Source: Bryopsis sp. KO-2023 (Eukaryota > Chlorophyta > Ulvophyceae > Bryopsidales > Bryopsidaceae). From it: a stretch of 64,000 nt of DNA. Both the position numbers and the translations under genes were made by a program. This document shows, piece by piece, positions 10,721-23,275 of this stretch (positions are counted from its first letter, which is position 1; each line of letters starts with the position of its first letter). The stretch lies in NCBI GenBank assembly GCA_030272585.1, contig BSYQ01000003.1, positions 5,208,001 to 5,272,000 of the forward strand, given 5' to 3'. Under the pieces are notes generated by a model that worked only from the letters and a program-made list of their open reading frames with translations, had not been told where the DNA came from and searched no databases.

Positions 10721-12518
10721 TCAATCTTTCGAGCTCAAGTCCAGCGTCGAGCGAGTCGGCAGCCATTCATTCAGCCCACCTTGCAACGAACGGGGAGGTG
10801 AGCAGTTCCACCAAAAGGAGCTATGGTGGTACCAGCCATGATATCGCGCGCAAAAGTTTCGTATTCAATGAGGCGTCATTCGATTTGGTGTGGATTGATA
10901 GCAGTGTATTTTTTTTCAATTTCACTGGCCCCAAAGTGGCCCTAAAGTTGGTCGTTTCATCCAATTGTGGCCCTTTTGTGGCCCCAATTTATCCGAAAAA
11001 AATAGAATGTGGCCCAACTTCAAAAACAGAAATTACAAGGCTTGGTGTTCATATAGCATTTACTTAATGTTGTTGGTTTTGATTTTTGTGGAAACTCGAT
11101 TGATTTCTTGGATGTGGCCCAGGCCTTACAAACTTCGGGTGAATGTGGCCCTTTTGTGGCCCCAAAATCATCTTGTAATAAAACGTTTTGGCCCTTTTGT
11201 GGCCCCAAAATTTGCCATTCTGATATTTTGGGGGCCAAAATGGGCCAAAAGGGCCACAATGGGCCACAAAAAAATACACTGATTGATAGGCTTCGAAACC
11301 GCATGCCTGCTTGACAGACCGGTGCAAGATCGTATCTCTGGATTGCACCCTCCCCCTAAAAAAAAAAGCCTGAAAGCTGAGCAGAGCATGGAGCTTAAGA
11401 GAGCTTTTTTCTTAAGATTTACAAAACTTATTTGACATTTTCTTTCCGGATTTCTTTGTGCTACCACCTCAGCCTCTCTGGGATGGGGTGCATCAATCCA
11501 GTTCCAAATGGTTTGCTGAGATTATTTACTCATCACTCGAGAACCAATCATCTCTGCAGTGCTGGAAACCATTATTTTTCTTCCCAAAGTGTTGAAAACT
11601 GAAGTGGAGATGAATAATAGAACACAGTGATTTGCTTCCTATTGAACGACCTTAGTTCAAATGTCTTGCAACAAAAGACAACAGCAAGTCCCTCTCATAC
11701 CCCTCATCCCAGAATTTTGACCCTTTTATGAAATTCCCAAGCAGCAGTCTTTTACTACCTTGTCGAAAACAAAGACGGTGCCCTCGTTCACTTGTAGTCG
11801 ACATATGCTTTAGAGGCTGCTTTTCGGCGAGTGGCATGCAGGCCTGCCATTCATTAGAGGAGACTGGAACAAAAAATGCGAGGTGCATGCAGTCCATGCA
11901 TATCTGAATCCAAGGCATGGTTGCTAACTTCAGAAATCAAGCTTCCCCTTTACCTATCATTGTATGGAGTGCATCTCTGCTTCTTTTCACCATTTTTTCA
12001 ATGCAAAAATGATGTGCCTCAGCCAGACTCTCTGACATATTTTGATTGAAAGAAGGTTAATAGCTTTGAAGCCACAAAAATCACAATCAATCAATCAATT
12101 AATGAAACCCACAAAAAGAAATGCTCTGAGCTGTGGTACTGCCTGTCGTCAGCAAATTTCCCAAGAAAAAGAGACACCCCCAACGAGCGGGTCGCCAAGG
12201 ATTTCCGTTGATGTACTAAATTGGCTGTATAAATATGGTTAATGATACGCAGGCTTCGTCTCCAGCTCTCTTGCGGTCTTTCGGGGACTACTTTTCACGG
12301 GGGGGTTGCTTTCGAGAGATAAAACCAGCTTTCGGACCAGGAGGAGGACGGAAAAACGGTTGTCGGGGTCGCGCGGTATCTTTTCGGAACAGCCCTTTAG
12401 AGGAAAGAGCGTGACCAGGGGATTGGGCTTGCGGCGAGGTGGTGGTGGAGGGAATAGACACCCGCGAAGGTTGCACCCATTTCGCGACTTGCCCAATTTC
12501 GGTTCGTCGAGAGGCGCG
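10721..12518. other. divergent intergenic region with a local repeat
   Basis: 1.8 kb between the PAM68 start (-) and the EAF1-like start (+). The left part should hold the PAM68 promoter, the last few hundred GC-rich bases the EAF1 promoter and 5' UTR. The GGCCC repeat cluster at 10928-11274 is listed separately. Open frames on both strands here (for example 11652-11918, -) show no recognisable domain. Confidence 0.45.
10928..11274. repeat. cluster of tgtggcccttttgtggcccc repeats
   Basis: The string TGTGGCCCTTTTGTGGCCCC or close variants occur at about 10969-10987, 11141-11163 and 11186-11208, with shorter GTGGCCC pieces at 10928-10948, 11009-11018 and 11112-11120. The reverse complement (gggccaaaagggccacaa) appears at about 11243-11270. 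Mixed direct and inverted copies, spaced irregularly by 40-120 bp. Translations through it are repeat artefacts, not genes. Confidence 0.7.
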
Positions 12519-15500
12519 ATGGGGGATGCCAGTGCGACGGAGGAGGGAAACGGATGTCCGGGGCCCAAGCCGGGGTCCTCGGGTCGCACCGCAGACCGTC
12601 GGGAAATAGAGGCGAGGAGGAAGCGCGAGGACAGAATCTTGAAACGAGCCAACGACTTAAAGGTAAAGCGTCGCGCTGCTTCCGGAATTCGCTTTCTTGT
12701 GCGAACGCGTGGAATGAAGCGAGCAATCAGGTGGCAAAGAATACTATTGCTCGTCGAGTGTGCCTTGGCTTTAGCATTGGTTTTCGGACGTCGGTGTATT
12801 ATTGGGAGGACTCGCGTGCGTGTGATTCGACGAGTTGCGCGCCTGCGAGGGTTCGTTTCCGGAGAGCAGGACGGATACCGAGTCTTTAAGGTTTCTAGGA
12901 AATACGGGTGAGAGATGCCTGTTCTCGATTCGACGCACGAACGAGGCTCGCGGCGCAGTTGAGCGCGTTTCTGTAAATGAGAAGCCGCGGTGAGCATCTC
13001 TGGGTTGCTTTCGAGCGCGAGGCCTCGAAGATAGAGGGACCCGGCTTTCTGACGTACGCTGAGACGTCGTCAACGGGGTCTATTGTTCGACTCAAGAAAA
13101 AGTTGCGCTCCGTTTGACGCTTTCTCACCAGCTTCTTCGGACGTTAAAGCGAGGCCGGACTCGGGCGCACCTCGTCCGCGTTCGTTTCTATTCGCTCCAT
13201 CGAAAACCACCCTTCTTTGATTTGGGGTTCTTAATCTTTTTTTTTAAATTCTCAAACCACTACCTACCAGTTTTTTTTTAGTTTTTTTTTTCCCCTGTTA
13301 TGAGAGAGAGCCTGTTACAAGTTTCTTCAAAATCTCCTCGTCTGCCATACGGAAACTGGAGCTTTTCTGCAAAGCAACCTGGGAAAGAATCCTCTGAAAT
13401 GTTGAGGAGGTGTGACCAACATTTTGACCTGATTTTCTCTTGGTGTTGCAGTCTGAATGGCGGTCCTTTTTGCCAGCGTTTCAAGAGGGATGGAAGGAAC
13501 CCGACAGGCCATTGTCTTCCTGGGACTATTTTGTGAAGGAGGCAAAGTGGCTGGCCAATGACATGATGCAGGTAAAAAAACCCACAAAAAGCTCGAATGA
13601 CAGACATCCAGATGCTCTCCTTTTTTCTTTCACCAACAGAAAATCCAAAACGTTTCCCCTGAAATGCACCAGACGTGATCACTGGAAACCAAAAAATAAG
13701 GCCAAGGGATTTTACATTGGAGAAATTTCGGTAGGTGTTCACAAGGTGCCCTTAACATATTCCCATGAGACGGGTTGGAATTTTCCTGCTTAACACAGCT
13801 TGATGTTTAAAAACAAAAAAGGCGTAAAAGCATGGGTGGAGGAAAATAAAATGTCAGTCATGCATGTACATGTTCACTATCGAAATGCCATCGGGATTAT
13901 TAATTTCGATTTTGGGGTAGAGAGCTAGATATGGGCATTGGGGGATTTTCCTTCTAAAAATAGATGCAGAAAACCGAAAAGGATGAGGACACAGTTCCAA
14001 TGTTGGTATGACAGACCAGTTTTATAGATATTATGTATAATGAAAACGGTGGTTTACGTCTGAGTCAGTCTATGAAACATTTCCGTGAACGGGCTGGCAT
14101 TGTCTAAAATAATTTCAATTCAATTCAATTTTATTTTATTTTTTCTATCACATTGTTAGCTAGGATGCACATGGAAGCATGCAAAAAAAATGATGCATTG
14201 TGTCACGGGTTTCTTTTTTTTTTCTTACCCTATAAAAGGAAAGGATTTGGAAAATCGCTGCAGCAAGGCATTTGGCATATGCAGCCTTGGACTACTGGAA
14301 GTCGAACGTGGCGAAAAAAAGCAGTTCCCCTGCTGCGGAAGCCAGTAATCCTTTGCCGGGTGGAGAAGAGGGGTGCCGCATGTCTGACGAAAAGACTGAG
14401 CCCTCGGGTGGACCAGAGAGCAATGATGCAATGATTGTTGATAGTGAAGGTGTTAAAGAGGAGGAGCCTTCGGGGACCTGTTGCACAGGTGCGTGTGTGT
14501 GATTCTTGCAACTGATGTTCTGTTTTTTTTGCTTACTAAAGCATTAGCTTTTTTTTTTTAATTCTTCTGTTTTTTTGCTTGCTAAAGGAATAGCTTTAAA
14601 AAAAATACAGTCCAAAACCCATTTTCCTCTATCCTTCGGTTTGTCATAATCCCATCTTTTGTGATAAACCAAAATTAAAACATAGTTTAGATACTCTTAA
14701 AAAAAAAAAACAGAAATAGTCATAAAGAAATGATATCATATACACACAGCCTGTGACACATTTCCGTTAACGGGCTGCACTTGGCCTTTTTGCCTCGTGT
14801 GTAAAATATTTTCAATTTCAATATACATATATTATATATGTGTGTGTGCGTGTCAAAGATTTCTCGGAACGTTCATGTATCGACTGTGGTTTTTTTTTTT
14901 TTTTTAAAGGATGTCGTAGCGTGATGTGCGAAACGGATGAGGTAGATCCCATCTTCACATTCTCCTGGAAAAATGGGTCGAAGGACATTTTGATGGAGAG
15001 CATGAAGTCGAAGGAAACAGACCTGGCAATCGAATTCGAAAAGGTAACATATGCCTTCACATGAACATCAAAAAAAACCCTCAAGCATCAGCATGTGCCA
15101 CAAAAAACGTGAAAATGGTGCCGGAAATGAACCACCAGGCCAGTGGAATTTGAATATCAATAAGTTAACTGAGCGGCCCCTGCAATTTGGATATTAATGA
15201 GGAGCTGAGCATCCTTCTGGCTTTTTAACTCCAGATGCTGCTGAAACACGAGCATGATTATGACTATGCTCGACTGGCTTCGACAATGAATGGAATGGAA
15301 AGCGATGTGGATAGCGATGCAGACCTGCCGTTGCTGGGTGGCAATGGAGGCGTGCAAAGAGAAAGGGACCTAATGACCATCGATGAGGACGACAAGCCCA
15401 TCTGTGAGAACCCCAATCGAATTCGACCGCTATTATGTGGATCAAATTAGTAGTAAAAAAAGATGCGTATAGATGTATGTATATAGAAATATATTTCAAC

Positions 15501-18473
15501 TTCATGTTTTCTGACCATCTAAACATTACATCCCCCACCCCCTTTCTGTCCTCTGTCAATCCCAGTCTGACGGCTGTTTTTTTTTCCTAAGTGTTTGGAG
15601 TCGCAGTGCCCACATTTACTTTCAAGTGGGTAAACAGAGTCTTTTTTTTTGTTGAAGTGGCGATTATTTTTTAATTTTTATTTTTTTGTCGTGCAGCTGA
15701 TCTGGGTCGCATGAAAAAGCAGCGGCGGCTGAAAAGGCAACATCCTGGGGAACATGACAACACTTCTCACCGCGATCCGAAGAGGACAAGGTCCACCCCC
15801 GGCTCGCAGAGAACTGCCTCTGATGCAAATCAAATGCCCGGTCGCTCGGGCCAATGGCCGTCACGCAGAGCACCGACACCAAAGGTAAAATTGACTTTAT
15901 TCACATTCTGATTTTTTTTTTTTGGGGGGGGGGGGTCTCGGCTGTATCAAGGCCGAGATGCGGGAGTGAAGGAAAAATAAAAAAAAAAGGAAAATAAGGA
16001 ATTAGAAAAAAAAGTGTTGGTTGAATATGTGCTTTGCATTTTATTAATATTGACTTCGCAGGAGTCTTTTTTCTTTCAGGTTTTTCGTTGTTTTGATGTA
16101 AATGTGCTGATTGGGTGGCTGTGGATGTTGTTTCGTTAGATTCAGGGCATTTCCTCGGTGTTGTCCACCCATGAGGATCAGTTGCTTTTTGCCGCCAATG
16201 GGGAGTTCAATGGCAATTGGCAAATCATCAGCGACTTCTTGGCATCTTCTGGGAATTACATGAGACCAGAGGCCTGCAGAGAAAGAGTCCTTGCAATCGA
16301 GGCAAGTGTCCAGGCTGAAATGTGCCACAGCTTTCTTCCCCTCCCCCCTCCCTTAAAAAAATGAGAAAAAAGTGAAGAGCAGGGCAAATGGTATAGATGT
16401 GTGGAGGAGGCATGTGCAATCCTCTCATGGCCTGATGAAAATCTGTGGAAACATGACGTACAGCAGCACCAGTCATACAACACCCCCCCCCACCCACATC
16501 AGATATGATAAACAAAACCAAGTTTCAAGACGGTTTTTTTCTGACACTGGTGCGATGTTGGGTGTTTTCAGAAAACTTTCAAGCAGCTCCAGGCACAGCA
16601 GCTGCAAGCGCATCAGCATGGGCAACCGCCTCGAGAAGACATGATGTTCCATCAGATTCGGTCGCGTGTGAGGGATTATTTGGGAAGTGCGATCTCGGAG
16701 ACGATCGTAAAAAGGCGAAAAGCCGTCGTTGCCCAGCAGCACACAGCTTTGATGCAAAGAAAAGCGGAGGTAGGGCATCGATAACATATCGCTGTTTGTC
16801 TATGGTGGTATTTCCATATGTATGTATAATGGGAACCCGATGCAATTCTTTTTATCAACACTTTTAAATGTTTTTCTTTTTTATTCCTTTCGTAGCGTAC
16901 CCAACAAGAGCGATCGAGCGAGCCTCACAGCAGCCATCGGCACATTGCAGAGATGATGATGAGGAACATGGGGCAGCGATTCCTCACCCCCAAGGATGCC
17001 TGGGTGAAAATCAACCATGGTCAGCGATCCCAAGTCATGAACCCTCAAATGCAACGCAATAACTCCCTTGGAGGTACAATCTCAATGGCAACAAGAAAAC
17101 CTGATCGGCAGCTACCACATCCAACCGTCTGACCTGGAGACGTCCTTCTAAGCACGATGATGTTGGAAACTGTCTTGTGGTGGTTGTGCAGGAGGAAGTG
17201 CCGAGGTGCCATCATTTTCTCAGTCACAGGTGCAAGCTTCAGCTCAGTTGGGCCCTTCCATGGGGTCAGACATGAAGCCCAGTCCGGGAGTCGGTCCTGT
17301 TGCTGCGATGGGTATGATCGGGCCCACTCCCCCTTCCACACCCACGACTGCTGCCGTTGGACCAAGCACCCAAGTTGTTAATCATCCGGGGCGGGCCCCT
17401 GGAGCCATTCCACCAGCTGGGGTTGTGCCAGGCAACAACCTCGCAGCTATTCAGGTACCTGGGGAGGGGTGGGGTTGACAGAAAATGAGTCATCTTCCAC
17501 ATCATTGGCTTGGGATGGATCTCCATCTTGCTGTTGGGTCATAAGGACCCCCAGATAAGCAGCTTTCTGTGGTGTGTCGGTCTGTCACAGGCGCTGATGA
17601 GACGATCGGCGCAAGGAAACCCTGCCATTCTCCAACAGCAACTTCAGAATGTTAATGCCACACCGCAGCAACGTATGATGTACATGAGACAACTCCAACA
17701 GCAGGCTGCTGCGAGGCAGCGGCAAGCTCAAGCCCAGGCCCATGCTCAAGCTCAGGCCCAAGCGCAAGCACAAGCACAGGCCCAAGCACAGGTCATGGGG
17801 AACCCCAACGGGCAGTTGGGTATGAACCCACAGTCGGCGATGGGCTCTGGTAAGTAAGATTGTGAGGGACCATAAGTTCGTCCATGATGAGCAGGGGTGT
17901 GACGGGACGTTGAGGTGGATGTTTGTGTTGCAATCAGGGAGTTTCAATTTGCAGGGCCGAGTGCCTGGCAATATGCGGCCCTCTAATGGGAGCCCGGTCG
18001 TTCAGGGGAATGTTGGAGCTATGGGCCAAGGAGCTATGCCTGGAATCATCCCAATGAACCCTCGTGGATCATTGCAGCCCAGCCCCCAACAAGGCAACAT
18101 TCAAAACGCTGTGGCAGTACCCATGATGGCCACCGCCTCATTAAATCAGCAAGGTCTCCCTCTCCCCACAGCCACTCCCCCACTAAACCAACAAGCAGTG
18201 GCTCAAATGCAGGGTTCCATCACAGCCAGTGGCAACATGAGTGGGCTGATGGGTTTACCAGGAAGAGTCGTTGCAACCACAGCACCATCAACTGGGTTGG
18301 GAATGGGGGGTTCAGGCCTACAAGTCAACATGACTTCACAAATGCAGGTTGCCATGAGTGGCCAAATGCCAATGATGGGAGTACCAGGTGGTGGTGGTGG
18401 CAGTCAGGGAAATCTACCAATGGTTGCTGGAGGGACTCAACCCAACCATCTGGGGCAGGGGCCTGGGAATTGA
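12519..18473 (+). CDS. EAF1: EAF1-like NuA4 subunit with HSA and SANT domains
   Basis: EAF1 is the scaffold of the NuA4 histone acetyltransferase complex in the nucleus. Twelve exons: 12519-12662, 13452-13571, 14239-14488, 14910-15043, 15235-15403, 15697-15884, 16146-16301, 16572-16769, 16896-17073, 17192-17454, 17591-17849 and 17938-18473. All phases close over 864 residues. The HSA domain spans exons 1-3 (about residues 28-110): REDRILKRANDLK, SSWDYFVKEAKWLANDMMQ, ERIWKIAAARHLAYAALDYW. The SANT/Myb domain is in exon 7 (about residues 335-390): STHEDQLLFAANGEF and NWQIISDFLASS. Next come a QLQAQQLQAHQHGQ helix and a long Gln/Gly/Pro/Met-rich tail with a (Gln-Ala)n run in exon 11. There is no SNF2 helicase, as in yeast and plant EAF1 and unlike animal p400. 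The intron after exon 7 begins with GC (gag|gcaagt); a GT alternative would break the reading frame. ATG 12519 is the first in a GC-rich leader. Confidence 0.88.
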
Positions 18474-19221
18474 AGCGTTGACCCACAGTGGATGGTTGCT
18501 GCTTGGTTGAATGTGTACAGACATATTCTCTTTTGGGGGTGGGCTGACAAATAACCAATATGAGGAGTGTGAATTGCCCCCATTGACATGCTGCATGGAT
18601 GTGTCAGTGGATGGGGGACACATAATGGAGTAGAGTTTTGACCAAGATTTATTTCGGGGGGAGCGATGTTTTCATGTTTTAAGTGTGCATGTTTAGATGG
18701 TGCACGAGTAATTCAATGTAGAAGGATATGTGTTGTTATTCAGACTATTTTTGCTTGACAAGGAGTGCACAGCAGCAGTCGAACTATCAAACTATAAACT
18801 ATTGCCGCCTTTCTTATTTACCGGCTTTTTTCATCCGCACCATTCTACACACAGCAGTCTTTTTCACAAGCAACCGGTTACACATGGCGGCAAAATGAAA
18901 AGCCATTATTATTGCATGCAGAGCGCAACATATAATCCATGTGCACTGCACCCACACCCCGTTTTTAAAATTTATATATCACATCGACAAGGTGCATACA
19001 TGCTTGTACTTGTCATATTGACCCATTAGGAGTACAATTTCCCCCAAAAAACCCTGATGTTTTGTAAAGCACCCCATCCCCCAGAGGAAAAGTGAAGCAA
19101 AAATTATCCAGAATCAGAACTATATAAATGAACAGAACCACCTTTTCCTCTCTCTCTCTTAGGGGATTTCAACGAGCATATGTCAAACTCGTTGACTTGA
19201 TTTACAAAAAACACCCTTTTT
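18474..19221. other. tail-to-tail intergenic region
   Basis: About 750 bases between the EAF1-like and RAMP4-like 3' ends. Holds both 3' UTRs. I see no gene, no tRNA and no organised repeat. Confidence 0.5.
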
Positions 19222-19830
19222 TTAGCGGCCACTGGTGGTGGTCCTGAGGATCTGAAGGAGTGCTGCGTTCATAAAACAAAAAAGAGTATAAAGAAAATAA
19301 ATAGCCCCTATAACCCCTATGCGGGAAAAGAAAGAAAAAGGGAAAAAGGACACTTAGAAGTTGGTTGCAAAGACTAGGTCTTTCTTCTTTTTTAGCACAT
19401 TTAAATGGATTGCCTTTTTCCGCCATGATTGGCCAGACGGCATTGACCCAAAGAGTGACAAGTGGGGGAAAAAAGAAATGAAGTGTGAACTCACCCGAAC
19501 CGACGACCACGAACAAAAAGAACGCAAGCATCACAGGGCCGACGGGCAGCCTTTTCTTCTTCTGTTTCGAAAAACCACCACACAAGCTTCAGTGGAAAAC
19601 GACGAAACACCCCCCCCCCAAAAAAAAACCTCATACCGTCCGTAAGGCAGATGCAGCGTACTTCTGCGTGAACTCATCAACGACAAACTCAAAAAACGAA
19701 GGAAACGAGACTGAGGATCGCATTGGATGCCGAGATTTACCTCCTGTGCGGTTCCACTGCCCAAACCCCTTCGATGCACGTTTCCGTGGAACTTGTCACT
19801 GCGGAAATTTTGCACGCGCTTGGAGACCGT
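19222..19830 (-). CDS. RAMP4/SERP1-like ER translocon protein, 5' exon missing
   Basis: RAMP4 (SERP1) is a small tail-anchored ER protein that binds the Sec61 translocon and stabilises nascent membrane proteins. Three exons are clear on the minus strand: 19830-19741, 19561-19495 and 19262-19222, with phases closing on 65 residues. The first gives SKRVQNFRSDKFHGNVHRRG (family form xKFxxNIxKRG), the second KKKRLPVGPVMLAFFLFVVV ending in VGS (the PVGP motif and the single membrane span), and the third LLQILRTTTSGR, matching the IIRTATSG tail. The start codon is not in these exons; a short first exon lies upstream of 19830 but I could not place it. The gene lies tail-to-tail with EAF1-like. Confidence 0.85.
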
Positions 19831-21380
19831 CTGCACGACACAGCCAACATGCGTCAACAGCAGTTCTGGAACGTACAGTCCCAACTCTGTCCCCCCCCCT
19901 CTTCGACACGAAAACCTTGAGATTCCCTAAACCCCACTTCTCCGAACCACCACCACGCCAACGAAACACCAGTCGGAACACCTGAGCGAATCGCGGTTCA
20001 GACGACAATAGATCTCTGTACGTGGACTGGGCCCCACGTGGTCCTCTCTACTGCTCACCATTATGTTCCTCCTCTCGTGAAAGCGATATCAAAGGGGTGG
20101 CACTCAGCGAAAAGTCGACGAATCAACGAAGAATATATCGGTTTGTAACTTGTCTTCAATACTCGACAACGAGCGCTTGGTGTTTGCCTTCCCTTGGGAC
20201 TTCCGGTTTCTTTCTGTTGCTGTTTTCTTTGTGCCCAGATTGTGAAAGACCTGGCGCTTTCACGCTGGAGAGGGACACGTGTACTGCACGATCAAACCTG
20301 TTTTCTGACTGAAATTGATTGGATGGAGCGAGGACAGCAAGGACAGAAACGATTAGTAAGTGATTCTGTCGAAGAATGTGCAAACAGGAACGGCACAACC
20401 CGTACGTAAAACGAAATCGAGGGCGGGCGGGCGGGGGCCGAAATCGTTCTCGATATCTCGCTGGACATTAGAAAAACAAACCGGAGCATTTCAAGAAGAA
20501 ACGGGACGAGTGAAACGATCGTTCTGTTTTGTTGTGTCCTAGAGCTGGTTTCTTCCCTGGGGGGGGGGGGATCAATAGCCATGTCTTCTCCGCAAGCCGC
20601 CACAATCATTGGACTGATTCGGACCGAAAACACGTACCCCTGTGTGTCCTGAGTTGTATGGGTTTCTATTCCTGCTACTGAGAGGACAGGGGGGGTCAGT
20701 ATATGCTTGGAAACAGGCATTCCAGTCTGCTTCCGTTGCCAGTTTCAACATCGCGACAGAAAAACTCTCGACTGCAGCTTGTATTGTCACGATTTTCGAG
20801 CACGTTTCTATCGGCGAGCGGCGTCGTTCCCTCGTTTGTGGATCCTCCGCACTGTCTGTGCGAGGTTCGATCCGCTATGTATTATGGAAAAGTCGCCTCG
20901 CGGTCGACGAGCTGTACTGTTGAAGTGTGCAGCACCACCGTCGCAGAATTTTCCAGGATTAGGGATTTGGGGATTTCAGAACGATCGTTGATTTTTTCAA
21001 CGAAAAAAACGTTTGCCAACAACCTTCCATCCAGAGATCGTCGTGAAAAATTCAAGTAATTTTGGTGAAAAAGATGCTGTGGGAGTGTTAACAAGTGATC
21101 AACATAATCCTCTTTTCCGCTTGCCCAGGGCAGGAACACTTGCTCCCCAGTTGATAGAGCTACAAAGAAATAAGAGTGTGTTCTGTAAACGTGGAAAACA
21201 GCCGCGTGACTTCACAGAATAAGTGTACAAAGAAACAAAAGCGTGTGGCAGAATCCAACCTTTGGAGAAACAACACCTCAGGTCCTCACATTGTCTAATT
21301 GCAAGAGTTTGCCAACCCCCCCCATTCCCCCTTCAATCTAACAAAAGCATCCTGCCTTTTCTACGCTGCTTCCCTATGTG
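19831..21380. other. unresolved region upstream of RAMP4-like
   Basis: About 1.55 kb. The missing first exon and promoter of the RAMP4-like gene should be in the left part. The 3' UTR of RPB6 lies at the right end. In between, bases 20570-20990 are open in three frames at once (for example 20707-20991 +, 20642-20923 +, 20572-20790 -), which is more coding-like than its surroundings, and ATG 20324 begins a short exon-like piece before a gtaagt at 20357. I could not assemble a protein of known family. Runs of G at 20561-20571 and GGGC repeats at 20422-20440 are present. Confidence 0.35.
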
Positions 21381-22925
21381 TTATCGGTCGATGATGATCA
21401 GTTCATGGATGCCCCAATCCTCATAACTGGAAAACAGCACAAAACAGACAAGTTGAACGCTACCACACAGGAGCACATCGATGCTTCCACGAAAAATCCC
21501 GAGAATGACTCACCTCCCATCTGGTAGGTACCTCCGGATAGTAAATGGAATCTTTTTTTGCTTCAATTCCTTCAATGCAATCTGAGAGGAAGACCAGCAA
21601 TTGTCAAACAGGATTCCACATGCCGTGCGCATTCATATCAGAATAACAGCCAGATATAGACCAATTCACTGAGACGCCAACCTGGCACAATTAGCTAAGC
21701 TACACTATCCGTGAAATTCACAGAAAATGACATTGTGGGGACGCTACATTATGAAGGAAGAGTGGGGCAAAATTTTGCACACCTCAAGAGGATCTGATTC
21801 CCCATCCAGCTCCACCATAACAGGAGCATTCATGCTGCAAATGGCACACAAACACACACACACACATTTTTCAGCTGATCAGACCAAACCATATTGACGT
21901 GCCAGACCTTAAAAAGATGGATTCAGTGCAGATCAAGAAAGAGTGTGACCCTTCAAACACCCAACATCCCCCCCCCCCTCCTTCACAGAAAAACAAAAAT
22001 GGGTCGGAGGTTATGTGGAACCACCCTAGAAACAGACATCAAGAATGTGAAAAATCCAAATCCAAATCCAAATCCAGCACAACCCACATATGAACGACAT
22101 TTCAGTTTTCAACCTCCCATGATGAAAAAGAATGTCAAACCACCCACCCACTGACTTCCTTTTGCATATGGATTTCTCGATGAGAATGTGTTCCCCCAAC
22201 CTGATCTGAAGGGCTCGCGTGCCAAGTACTCTTGCCCGCTCATACTTTGTCATATACCGGGTCGTCACCTTGGGGCCATCAGACGGCCTTGCAGCTTCGG
22301 GGATTACTTGGGACAGCCCTGGTCCAGACTCGACCACCATTCGACCATCAGCCCCTTCCGCATCTTCGACATTCACATCGTCCATCTCTGCACCGGGCTG
22401 AAAGAAACCGCCCCCCAACACAAACAATGAAAAACCCACACACAACACCCAATGACATTCAACCATCAAAAAAATTAATTGATTTTTCTTTTGTAGCTAG
22501 TTTTTCGGACGAGTGAATGATTTGATGGGTTTGATAATTTTGGGAGTGTGGATAAGCTTGCAGGATTTTCCGTCCAAAATGTGCCCTGAAGATTCTAATG
22601 TGTGAAGATTCTAATTTTTGGAAATACAGTTTGGGAGAGTCTTCCATTTCCCTCATCCATTCTGTATGATTTCTATTTGTCTATTCTCTTGAAAAACACC
22701 TGTGCCTAAGCCCAGCTGTGTGAAAAACTATTCAATGCCTACCTCCATTGTGTCCATGTCCATCCCCATGCCTTCACCAAAACTGAAACATCCAAACATA
22801 AGGGTCAGAAACAAGAAAACAGTCCAACCTCGACTCGACCATCCTGCCACAGTTCGACGAGAGAAAGCGAACGACAAGAAACTCAACGGTGGAACTTACT
22901 CCCCCCCATCTCCATCGTCATCCAT
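21381..22925 (-). CDS. RPB6: RNA polymerase I/II/III shared subunit RPB6 (RPABC2)
   Basis: RPB6 is a small subunit common to the three nuclear RNA polymerases; it stabilises clamp and largest subunit. Six exons on the minus strand: 22925-22900, 22782-22743, 22397-22201, 21834-21783, 21581-21514 and 21426-21381. All junctions are GT-AG and phases close on 142 residues. The acidic N-terminus ([17 protein letters not shown]) is typical. The diagnostic core is intact: [57 protein letters not shown] and [17 protein letters not shown]. Length is close to the usual 120-155 residues. It is divergent from the coiled-coil gene, with 350 bases between the starts. Confidence 0.95.
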
Positions 22926-23275
22926 TTTGGCTAAGCGATAACTCCCTGGTTTTTCAAAAGCGGAGAGAGGAGCCCGTAAACCGAGACGAGCAGTTTCTGA
23001 CTGACAACGCCAAAATTTCGAGGAGACGAAGGCACTCAAAAACGATTCACGATGTCCAATTTTCCGTGATAATGAAATCACGTGACGGCCAGCCAACCAC
23101 CCTAACCTCTTCCTGAACCTCGATCAGCATCTTGGGAGTCGTCGAGAATGTCTCTTCTCCGATCAGAATCGCCACAGAGGGAGGCCACCGCTTTGGCGTA
23201 CCATACTAGAGCTGATTCCCCAACGGACTCGTGTTTTTTTTCCCGTATTCCTGATTCTCTTTTCATACCAGAGCC
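22926..23275. promoter_or_regulatory. shared divergent promoter interval
   Basis: 350 bases separate the RPB6 ATG (-) and the coiled-coil ATG (+), so both promoters and 5' UTRs must fit here. No TATA box or other named element stands out. Confidence 0.4.

Noticed and set aside
10965-11348. Overlapping frames through the GGCCC repeats
   Set aside because: All owe their openness to the repeat; no conserved motif.
12239-12997. 252-codon open frame on the minus strand over EAF1 exon 1
   Set aside because: GC-rich DNA with Arg/Pro-rich translation; the plus strand has the HSA domain in phase with downstream exons.
20572-20991. A gene between RAMP4-like and RPB6
   Set aside because: Three competing frames on both strands, none with a recognisable family or phase-consistent exons; kept only as an unresolved region.
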